Assembly: GCA_029987115.1 (NCBI GenBank)
Contig: DALTWK010000014.1
Location: 1 to 31,166 of the forward strand
Reading direction: 5' to 3'
DNA: 31,166 nucleotides
Source: Methanocorpusculum sp.
Lineage (GTDB): Archaea > Halobacteriota > Methanomicrobia > Methanomicrobiales > Methanocorpusculaceae
Shown: positions 1 through 6,457 of the stretch, piece by piece
Layout of the letters: each line of letters starts with the position of its first letter
Position numbering within the stretch: position 1 is the first letter of the stretch
Notes under the pieces: generated by a model
What the model saw: only the letters and a program-made list of their open reading frames with translations
The model's database searches: none
What the model was told of the DNA's origin: nothing
Program-made: the position numbers and the translations under genes

Positions 1-62
1 TTTTTCGTCTTTCTTACTCTTAAATGTCGTTCGAATTTATTCAGGACAACACACATTGTCGT

Positions 63-872
63 TTATTCTGCGATTACAAATCCGTATTTCTGGAAAATGG
101 CTTTTCCATTTTCACTGGTCATGTACTTCACAAATTCAATCGTTGCTTTGTCATTCGCTGCTGCATTCAGAATTGTGTACGGAAGTTCTGTAACAGTATT
201 ATAGGGGGAAGGAATCTCGATAATATCTAATTTGTCTGCAGCTGCTGTATAATCGGTTTTGTAGATAATTGCAGCATCGCATTCACCGGTTGCAACAGCA
301 GTACGTGCTTCATTAACATTCTGTCCTTTGTAAGTGATATGAAAAATAAACTCATCTTTAAATCCAGGATTTCCTGCTTTTTCATATTTCTCAGCAACAC
401 CAATGCCATATGATGCAAATGGAACTCCATCTACACCTGATGCAATTTCTATGCCGTCATTAATAAGATCTGCAATGCCAGTGATATTCTTTGGATTTCC
501 CTTTCCAACAACAATAATCAGAGAATTATTAAGTAATACAGAGTAGTCCTTAGTTAACCCTGCATCAACAACTTTCTTCATGTTTGAAACATCTGCCGAG
601 AAGAAAACATCGGCATCAGCGGCTCCTGACGTCATCTGTGTAACTAAAGAGTTGCTCCCTCCGTATGATGCTTTAACATCAACATTTTTGTAAAGGTTTT
701 CAAATTCTGCGACAATATCATCCATTGCCTTTGTAAGAGAAGTTGCTGCTAAAACAGTAACTTCTCCAGAAAGAGAGTCGGGGCTGGTTGTACAACCTGC
801 AGATACGACAACAAGCAGAACAACTAGTACTGCAAGAGTCATCGATGCTATTTTTGCTAATTTCATACACAT
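63..872 (-). CDS. modA: Molybdate/tungstate-type ABC transporter substrate-binding lipoprotein (ModA-like)
   Basis: Extracytoplasmic solute-binding protein of the ModA family, expected to bind an oxyanion such as molybdate or tungstate and pass it to a ModB/ModC permease and ATPase. After the signal sequence it reads VTVLAATSLTKAMDDI, the usual ModA opening, followed by YGGSNSLVTQMTSGAADADV and the late YPYTILNAA-like segment typical of the family. A hydrophobic signal ends in VSAGC, a lipobox, so the mature protein is probably a lipoprotein tethered at that Cys. An in-frame ATG exists at 887, but I choose the ATG at 872: the minus strand has GGAG at 885-882 within GGAGTTGAT, a good match to the anti-Shine-Dalgarno, nine bases upstream of it. 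The mature-length product is 269 aa, normal for ModA. No modB or modC is visible; they could lie beyond the left edge. Molybdate versus tungstate cannot be decided. Confidence 0.85.
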   Translation of the reverse strand: MCMKLAKIASMTLAVLVVLLVVVSAGCTTSPDSLSGEVTVLAATSLTKAMDDIVAEFENLYKNVDVKASYGGSNSLVTQMTSGAADADVFFSADVSNMKKVVDAGLTKDYSVLLNNSLIIVVGKGNPKNITGIADLINDGIEIASGVDGVPFASYGIGVAEKYEKAGNPGFKDEFIFHITYKGQNVNEARTAVATGECDAAIIYKTDYTAAADKLDIIEIPSPYNTVTELPYTILNAAANDKATIEFVKYMTSENGKAIFQKYGFVIAE

Positions 873-887
873 AGTAATCAACTCCAT

Positions 888-1033
888 TTATTAAATATTT
901 TTTGTTAACTTATGTAGTTAAATTAAATTTACTATGTTTACAAACACCCTAAGTTATAGCGTTTGATAGCATGTTAATTATTTTTAATTGATTATTAGGT
1001 TAAGTTATTAATATTTAGTTTTCTTAATACTAT
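888..1033. promoter_or_regulatory. Divergent AT-rich promoter region between two binding-protein genes
   Basis: This 146-bp gap separates the minus-strand modA-like gene from the plus-strand binding-protein gene, so it should hold both promoters. It is very AT-rich, with TATA-like stretches such as TTTAATTGATTATTAGG and TTAATATTTAG near 985-1020. The first ATG of the plus-strand gene follows closely with no clear ribosome-binding site, which is compatible with a short or leaderless transcript. I see no convincing operator palindrome. Co-regulation of the two genes is an inference from the divergent layout only. Confidence 0.4.
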
Positions 1034-2239
1034 ATGATATCTATGGATATGGATTCAAATTATGTGAAAAAAATCATCAAGATGTTATTTGCTCTTCTTG
1101 TATGTGTTATGGTGTTTACAAGTACAGTATCTGCAGTTGCTTACACAGATGATCTTGGAAGAACGGTAGAGATTCCAGAAACGGTTTCCCATATTATTCC
1201 ATCGGGGTCTCTTGCACAAACAGTTCTTACGTCATTTAATCCGAGTTATCTTGTATCACTTTGTTCTAGTTATGATGAAGATGCAGGAAAATATGTTGAT
1301 GCATCCTTGCTAACTCTTCCAAACACAGGGAGTCAGTTTGGATCTAAAAGGACAATGACCGATGAGGAGATTATGAAACTTTCCAAGGAAATCAATGTTG
1401 ATATTATTCTTGATATGGGGGAAGTAAAGGATAATATGGGTGATGATATGGATCAGCTGCAGTTTGTCACTGGCGTTCCCTTCTTGTTCATTACTCAAGC
1501 TACAATTTCTGATATTCCCGAGTCATATCGGAAGCTTGGCATCCTTATCGGTGCAGAAGAGCGCGGAAATGAAATTGCAGAGTATGCCCAGAGTATAATT
1601 GACAGATTCAATAATGGAATGGCTAAAGTCGACGAGGATAAAGTTTCAATGATTTATGTGACCCAGATTGACGGTAACTCTGTGTACATGATTGGGTCTG
1701 GTAAGAAATCTGCATATCATACAAATGTTATCGATAAAGTTGCGATTAATGTTGCACCTGAGGCAATATCCGGAGGGGGAAGTGGAAATGAATTCTCAAT
1801 GGAGGAAATATTAAAACTCGATCCTGATTACATCATTGTAAATGCAAGCGGAAATAACGAACATATCTACTACGATAAGATAATGAACGATTCGCAATGG
1901 GCTACCCTCCGTGCAGTTCAAAACAATAATGTTTATGAAGCTCCTATTAATGTTCCATATAACTGGATGGGACAACCACCATCGTCTGTAAACAAACTTG
2001 TTTCTATGATTTGGCTGGGAAAGATTTTCTATCCTAACACCTTTTCATATGATTTGAAATCTGAAATTCAAAAATTCTATAACGTTATGTTCAACTATAC
2101 GATGACAGATAGTGAATATGAAAAACTTACCAAATGTGCCAAGGGAAATAATACTGCAACATCCACTCCGTTCCCGATTATCGGGGTCCTTATTGGAATT
2201 GGAACTGCAGCATGTGTTTTTGCTAAGAGACGGTTTTAG
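1034..2239 (+). CDS. Iron/cobalamin-type ABC transporter substrate-binding protein with C-terminal membrane anchor
   Basis: A 401-aa periplasmic-binding-protein of the FecB/BtuF type (PF01497-like), expected to capture an iron complex, corrinoid or similar metal chelate outside the membrane. A signal peptide (about residues 12-36, KMLFALLVCVMVFTSTVSA) is followed by YTDDLGRTVEIPETVSHIIP, the classic opening of this family, then IILDMG and LDPDYIIV segments typical of the two lobes. The C-terminus, about residues 377-401, is a linker rich in Thr/Ser, a hydrophobic segment (PFPIIGVLIGIGTAACVF) and a basic end (KRRF), which should hold the protein on the membrane. Nearly the same tail occurs on the large surface protein at 26132-28690. 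Candidate ATGs lie at 1034, 1043 and 1049; none has a clear Shine-Dalgarno site, so the exact start is unsettled. No permease or ATPase is adjacent. The ligand cannot be named from sequence. Confidence 0.8.
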   Translation: MISMDMDSNYVKKIIKMLFALLVCVMVFTSTVSAVAYTDDLGRTVEIPETVSHIIPSGSLAQTVLTSFNPSYLVSLCSSYDEDAGKYVDASLLTLPNTGSQFGSKRTMTDEEIMKLSKEINVDIILDMGEVKDNMGDDMDQLQFVTGVPFLFITQATISDIPESYRKLGILIGAEERGNEIAEYAQSIIDRFNNGMAKVDEDKVSMIYVTQIDGNSVYMIGSGKKSAYHTNVIDKVAINVAPEAISGGGSGNEFSMEEILKLDPDYIIVNASGNNEHIYYDKIMNDSQWATLRAVQNNNVYEAPINVPYNWMGQPPSSVNKLVSMIWLGKIFYPNTFSYDLKSEIQKFYNVMFNYTMTDSEYEKLTKCAKGNNTATSTPFPIIGVLIGIGTAACVFAKRRF

Positions 2240-2309
2240 TTTAAACACCTAGAACCATTTTTTATGATTTGAAATGGCATTACTCACTTTTTCCCGACGA
2301 ATCATAAAA

Positions 2310-3293
2310 TCAAGTGCAACGGTCTGAGAAATACACCTCATATGGTGTTCTGAATCCGAGACATTTTCTGGGACGATGATTTAGTTCGTCCACTACGACG
2401 GTTATATATTCATCCGTGTAGTCTGAAATATCTTTTCCCTTTGGGAAGTATTCACGGAGAAGTCCGTTGGTGTTCTCGTTGGTACCTCTTTTCCATGGTT
2501 GGTGCGGTTGAGGGAAATAGAATTGAACTCCATTCAGTGTTTCCGTCACCTTTTTGTGATTCGCAAATTCTTTTCCTCTGTCAGGAGTGATGGTATGGAG
2601 ATGCTGATCTTTCAGCAGTTTAATCATAGCATCAGCAACACACTCACTCCCTTTCTTCTCAACTTTTCAGCAGAGAAGGAAACGGCTTTTCCTGTCAACC
2701 AGGGTCATAAGACAGGCTTTTCCTATTTTCCCGATTACGGTGTCTGCTTCCCAATCACCCAGACGGGAACGAGTTTCAGCTTCAACCGGACGTTCATCTA
2801 ATTCATGGCTTATCTGAATCTTACCGCGTTTCTCAACACTGTCCTTCTCGTGTCTTGGTTTTCCTTTATGCCGAAGGAAACGTTCTGATCCTTTCTGATT
2901 CGGTTTCTTGCCGGGAAGATCAAAGTCACCTGCATATATCCCGCGATATATAGTAGAGGTACCAACAGAATGAGGACAATCATCAGCTTCCATCCATCCC
3001 GAAATCTGTTCAGGAGACCATCGGTGGGTGAGGAATTTGTCTTGAACAATCGAATACAGGGTGAAATTGGAGAGTTTCAACTTCTTATGAGAGTTGGTTC
3101 TTCTCTGATGATATTTGTCCTGAGCTAATGTTGCTGAATAATCCGTTTTACGCGAATTGCGCTTTATTTCACGAGATATGGTGGATTTATTCCGATTCGT
3201 ATTTCTGGCGATTTCTGACAGAGAGTTCCCTTTGGAAAGGCCAATCATGATATCTTCACGTTCAAATCGTGATAGATGAGTGTATGATTTCAT
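2310..3293 (-). pseudogene. IS30-family transposase, interrupted by one in-frame UGA
   Basis: DDE transposase that would cut and join the ends of the surrounding insertion sequence. The N-terminal part (YTHLSRFEREDIMIGLSKG...) is the helix-turn-helix of IS30 enzymes. Numbering from an upstream ATG at 3317, the catalytic residues are Asp192 (DWEADTVIG), Asp246 (TPDRGKEF) and Glu281 (GTNENTNGLLR), so all three are present. The frame is cut by TGA at 2669-2667. The codons after it read KVEKKGSECVADAM in the same frame, so this is a nonsense change and not a frameshift. Family alignments usually have a small residue (Gly or Ala) here, so GGA to TGA is the simplest history. I prefer the start at 3293: AGGTGAT at 3304-3298 is a near-perfect Shine-Dalgarno sequence upstream. 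Readthrough cannot be excluded, but loss of function is most likely. Confidence 0.85.
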
Positions 3294-3385
3294 TCGTATC
3301 ACCTGGTTAGTCTTCATCCCAGAGATACATCTTCATGAAAATCAGGTAACCAAAGTGAATTGTTGTTTTCCTAAGCGTTGCACTT
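2312..3385 (-). mobile_element. IS30-family insertion sequence, about 1.07 kb, transposase interrupted
   Basis: A single IS30-type transposase frame fills this block. Its outer ends carry a perfect 10-bp inverted match: AAGTGCAACG at 2312-2321 and CGTTGCACTT at 3376-3385, placed just outside or at the ends of the frame, as expected for terminal repeats. The left repeat overlaps the transposase stop codon. The 1,074-bp length fits the family. I could not find a matching target-site duplication: flanks just outside the 10-mers are ATC on the left and AGA on the right. The boundaries are therefore good to a few bases only. The element sits between the binding-protein gene and the cobalt/nickel transporter gene and breaks no recognisable gene. 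Confidence 0.75.
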
Positions 3386-3511
3386 AGATTGAATATTCAT
3401 CATCAAAAATAATCAAAATCAACATGGGGTTTTATGGGTGTTGTTTATGAGGATTTCGCATATCGCTGATTATCGACTTAGATAAAAAGAGTATGGGATT
3501 TTTGAGTTTTG
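3386..3511. other. Intergenic gap downstream of the CbiM-like gene
   Basis: This 126-bp AT-rich gap lies between the insertion sequence and the stop of the minus-strand transporter gene. On the minus strand a T5 run at 3488-3484 lies about 25 bases past the stop and could serve as a weak oligo-T terminator. No small gene or RNA is recognisable. Confidence 0.35.
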
Positions 3512-4489
3512 TTATTCTTTTTTCGTCTGTGCCGCATATGCTGCACGGGCGACTAGAAGAATTGCTGCAATTGCTGCTACAATACCGATAATTAGGGCGA
3601 TAATTCCGCCGACTTTGCTGTCTCCAAGTGAATAGTCTGCAAGCGGGGCGTTCCAGTTCACCGGATTCAGATCTTCACCGGAGATTTCATCACCTGTTGC
3701 CGGCGCGAAAATCTGCTTCTGTCCTTCACTTACTAGGAACGTGCTGTCAAGTCCGTCTGGGTTGCTCGATGCAAAGAACACTGCTCCGCATGCGATTACC
3801 AAAGCTATTATCAACCCAATTGCCACGAATTTTTTCAGCGACACTGGTTTCTTTTCGGTGTTTCCGGTCAGTTCCGGTCGAACTTTGAAAATCAGCGCAA
3901 CGATGATTGCGGTAATAATTCCTTCGATAACGCCGATGATAGCATGGTAGACAAACATCGTCGGAACGCCGATAACTACTGGTATTGCGCCAACCAGTGC
4001 AAGTTCAAGTGCACAGCATACAGCTGCAATTACACATGCAAGCCAGCCTGCAATTCCTGCAGATACTGGTTTCGGCAGTTTCTTGGAACAAAGTTTGTAT
4101 GAATAAAATCCAATACATCCTGCGATAGCTCCCATATTGATAATGTTGAGTCCAAGTGCAAGTACACCACCATCACCGAAAATAAGTGCCTGAATGACAA
4201 GTACGATTGTCATAACAAATATTGCTGCAAATGGCGATCCGAAGATAATTGCTGCAAGCGCTCCGCCAACAAGGTGTCCGGATACACCAAATCCAGTTGG
4301 GAGATTGAATGCCTGCAGTGCGAAAATACCTGCTGCAATAACAGCAAGAATGACAATCTTTGACGTTGTCATATTCTTCCGTGCCCAGTTAATGGACAGT
4401 GCAACGAGAATCAGAGCAACAATACACGCCCCGATTCCAATGCCGATTCCGGCCGATGAATACCCAAATATGAAGTCTGGTATGTGCAT
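3512..4489 (-). CDS. cbiM: Cobalt/nickel ECF transporter membrane subunit, CbiM/NikM fused to an N-like domain
   Basis: Substrate-capturing membrane subunit of a group-I energy-coupling-factor transporter for Co2+ or Ni2+. The protein begins MHIPD; in this family the amino terminus and His2 bind the metal, which also fixes the start codon. Roughly residues 1-205 form the multi-helix CbiM domain (LPTGFGVSGHLVGGALAAI is a family hallmark). After a cytoplasmic loop with KKPVSLKKF there is a second hydrophobic hairpin with an extracytoplasmic NPDGLDSTFL segment, which resembles the small partner CbiN/NikN, so M and N appear fused (325 aa). The usual MHIPDGF is MHIPDFIF here. It is divergent from the ATPase and T-subunit genes and shares their promoter region. 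Cobalt versus nickel cannot be decided; methanogens need both, for corrinoids and for F430 and hydrogenases. Confidence 0.88.
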   Translation of the reverse strand: MHIPDFIFGYSSAGIGIGIGACIVALILVALSINWARKNMTTSKIVILAVIAAGIFALQAFNLPTGFGVSGHLVGGALAAIIFGSPFAAIFVMTIVLVIQALIFGDGGVLALGLNIINMGAIAGCIGFYSYKLCSKKLPKPVSAGIAGWLACVIAAVCCALELALVGAIPVVIGVPTMFVYHAIIGVIEGIITAIIVALIFKVRPELTGNTEKKPVSLKKFVAIGLIIALVIACGAVFFASSNPDGLDSTFLVSEGQKQIFAPATGDEISGEDLNPVNWNAPLADYSLGDSKVGGIIALIIGIVAAIAAILLVARAAYAAQTKKE

Positions 4490-4639
4490 AAGTAATAGTG
4501 TTACTTATTTTGATATAAATATTACTATAATACTACGATAATTAATTTTGTGTTACTATGGTGTTACAAGTTATGAAAAATAGCGTTTCGAATCATAACA
4601 ATATCATTATCCCTCAGAAAAGCAAAGATTAAAGATATT
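4490..4639. promoter_or_regulatory. Bidirectional promoter/operator with three GTGTTAC boxes
   Basis: Divergent control region of the metal transporter. GTGTTAC occurs at 4498-4504, 4550-4556 and 4561-4567. The first lies in a 15-base near-palindrome, AGTAATAGTGTTACT (4491-4505), ending one base from the cbiM start codon. The last two are spaced 11 bp, one helical turn. Between the groups is a TATA-like GATATAAATA (4512-4521), which reads as TTTATATC on the minus strand. Placing archaeal start sites about 25 bases from that box puts one near 4490 (a leaderless cbiM mRNA) and one near 4545, so a box cluster overlaps each predicted start site. A metal-responsive repressor such as NikR is a reasonable guess; the regulator is not encoded here. 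Confidence 0.5.
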
Positions 4640-5557
4640 ATGTTCCGCATTGAGACCAAGGACCTCTGCTATTCATACCCCCCATCTAAGGAAAACGCTC
4701 TCAACGGCATTAATTTCACTGCAGGTGAACGCCAAAGAATTGTGGTCCTCGGTCCGAACGGTGCCGGAAAAAGTACGCTTTTCAAGCATTTCAACGGGAT
4801 ATTAACTCCGTCTTCAGGAACAGTTCTTATTGACGGAGAGCCGATTACGAAAAAAAATCTGGGTAATGTACGCAGAAAAATCGGTGTTGTCTTCCAGAAT
4901 CCGGATGATCAGATTTTTTCGTCCACTGTAGAACAGGATATCGCATTTGGTCCTCATAATCTCGGACTCTCGGAAGAAGATGCTGGAAAACGCGTTGATG
5001 AAGTAATCCATATGCTGGGGCTTGAGGATTTACGCACCCGTGCACCGCACCATCTTTCCGGCGGGGAAAAGAAGCGTGTTGCAATAGCCGGTATTCTTGC
5101 AATGCAACCGGAGGTTCTAATCCTGGATGAACCAACTGCGGGTCTTGATCCCGTTGGTGTTACGGAACTTTTCTCTTTTCTGAATAGCATCCCGGAAACG
5201 CTTGGGTGTACGGTTATCTATTCTACGCATCAGGTGGAACTTGTTCCGGAAATGGCCGATCTCGTCTACGTTATGCAGAAAGGAACTGTTGCTGGAATCG
5301 GGACGCCATCGGAAATATTCCTGCAGGATGATTTGCTGAAGAAGGCCCGTCTGGAACTCCCTCCGCTTCTGAAACTTGTCAAATCATTGAGGGAAAGCGG
5401 GATTGTACTCGAAGATGCCTGTAGTTATAGCGAGGTTGAACGCGCTGTCCTTCATGCATTTGGAAAGGAACCGAAAATACATCAGGAATCGCATGCAGAA
5501 GTCCATACACATGGCGAATATCACAGCCACCCTCACTACCATCACGAAGAAGAATGA
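4640..5557 (+). CDS. cbiO: Cobalt/nickel ECF transporter ATP-binding subunit, with histidine-rich tail
   Basis: Cytoplasmic ABC ATPase that powers the Co/Ni ECF transporter. Visible motifs: Walker A GPNGAGKST (38-46), Q-loop VFQNPDDQ (84-91), signature LSGGEKKR (139-146), Walker B VLILDEP (159-165) followed by TAGLDP, and the switch His197 in STHQ. The core is followed by a region typical of CbiO. The last 25 residues (about 281-305) hold many His and Glu residues (HTHGEYHSHPHYHHEEE), a likely cytoplasmic metal-binding or storage tail. The stop overlaps the next start as ATGA, so it is translationally coupled to cbiQ. No strong Shine-Dalgarno site is seen before the ATG. Confidence 0.92.
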   Translation: MFRIETKDLCYSYPPSKENALNGINFTAGERQRIVVLGPNGAGKSTLFKHFNGILTPSSGTVLIDGEPITKKNLGNVRRKIGVVFQNPDDQIFSSTVEQDIAFGPHNLGLSEEDAGKRVDEVIHMLGLEDLRTRAPHHLSGGEKKRVAIAGILAMQPEVLILDEPTAGLDPVGVTELFSFLNSIPETLGCTVIYSTHQVELVPEMADLVYVMQKGTVAGIGTPSEIFLQDDLLKKARLELPPLLKLVKSLRESGIVLEDACSYSEVERAVLHAFGKEPKIHQESHAEVHTHGEYHSHPHYHHEEE

Positions 5558-6399
5558 CCCTAGCAGATGAACTCTTCGATATAGAACACGAGGCGTACCG
5601 GAAAAGTCCGGTGCACATTCTTGATGCACGAATCAAATTGATTCTCTGTCTTGCCGGTCTTCTTGCGACAGTTTTTCTGCCGTTTAACGCGTCATCCGAT
5701 GGAATTATTCCCTGGACACAGATTTTCGGTCTTGCTGCGCTGTATCTTCTATTCTGGGCTCTCTACTTCTTATCGGGAGCATCTGTCAGATATTATCTCC
5801 TGCGTCTGATGATTCTGATTCCATTCGGAATTTTCATTATTATCCTGCAGCCGTTCTTTTTCAACCCGTACTATGATGCATATCATGTAATTTTCACATT
5901 GCCGTTTGGAATCAATGTCTACTGGGAATCACTTGTGTTTGGGATATCCCTTTTCCTGAAATTCATCATATCGCTTTCATTCATCATCCTTCTCTCAGCC
6001 ACAACGACAATGCAGAGTCTGGTGCAGGGGGCGGCACGCATGCGTGTGCCACGGATTTTTATCACCGTTCTGACTCTTACTGTCAGGTATCTTTTTGTTT
6101 TTGCCCAGATATTCAAAAAGATTCAACTAGCATTCTCCTGTCGCTGTTTTCAGGGAACTGGAAGAGGTATGAAATTAAAATACCGTCTGAATGTTATCGG
6201 AAATGCTGCAGGCAGTCTCTTTGTCCGGGCATTGGAGCAGGGAGAGCGTACCTATCTTTCCATGTGCTGTCGCGGTTATAACGATGACTCCTCAGTTTTT
6301 GTCAGGAAAAAACCAATCACGTCATATGAGTGGGTGTTCCTTGCGGTCGGTATTCTATACATCGTGATTGTTCCAGTACTCATCTATACGATGTTCTGA
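5554..6399 (+). CDS. cbiQ: Cobalt/nickel ECF transporter transmembrane T subunit
   Basis: Integral membrane coupling subunit (EcfT/CbiQ family) that links the ATPase to the metal-binding CbiM protein. The 281-aa sequence has an amphipathic N-terminus, then several hydrophobic helices (about residues 28-48, 60-90, 95-112, 118-150) and a final helix near 258-280. The cytoplasmic coupling motifs are recognisable: the segment around SCRCFQGTGRG (about residue 197) and the second, RTYLSMCCRGYN (about 229-240), corresponding to the Ala-Arg-Gly type signatures of T subunits. Cysteines replace residues often Ala or Glu there. The start overlaps the cbiO stop by four bases. With CbiMN and CbiO this gives a complete transporter. 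Confidence 0.88.
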   Translation: MTLADELFDIEHEAYRKSPVHILDARIKLILCLAGLLATVFLPFNASSDGIIPWTQIFGLAALYLLFWALYFLSGASVRYYLLRLMILIPFGIFIIILQPFFFNPYYDAYHVIFTLPFGINVYWESLVFGISLFLKFIISLSFIILLSATTTMQSLVQGAARMRVPRIFITVLTLTVRYLFVFAQIFKKIQLAFSCRCFQGTGRGMKLKYRLNVIGNAAGSLFVRALEQGERTYLSMCCRGYNDDSSVFVRKKPITSYEWVFLAVGILYIVIVPVLIYTMF

Positions 6400-6445
6400 T
6401 TTATTTTGTAAGTAGGAAATATGTCGCGATTCCAGTCGTGAACTT

Positions 6446-6452
6446 AAAAAAA
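6446..6452 (-). terminator. Oligo-T tract downstream of the acyl-CoA synthetase gene
   Basis: A run of seven A on the plus strand reads as T7 on the minus strand, beginning a few bases after the stop codon of the minus-strand gene at 6458-8221. Archaeal RNA polymerase terminates at such tracts without needing a hairpin. The gap 6400-6457 lies between convergent genes, which fits a terminator. Confidence 0.5.
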
Positions 6453-6457
6453 GATGG

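Noticed and set aside
45..60. Hairpin GACAA-N6-TTGTC just past the modA-like stop as a terminator
   Set aside because: The stem is only five base pairs and no T run follows it directly on the minus strand, so it is not convincing.
2310..3317. UGA in the transposase as a selenocysteine codon
   Set aside because: The family has no Sec at this position, the codon lies in an insertion sequence, and no SECIS-like structure or selenocysteine gene is visible. A nonsense mutation is simpler.
2301..3390. Target-site duplication for the insertion sequence
   Set aside because: Bases flanking the 10-bp inverted repeats do not match (ATC left, AGA right), even with small boundary shifts.
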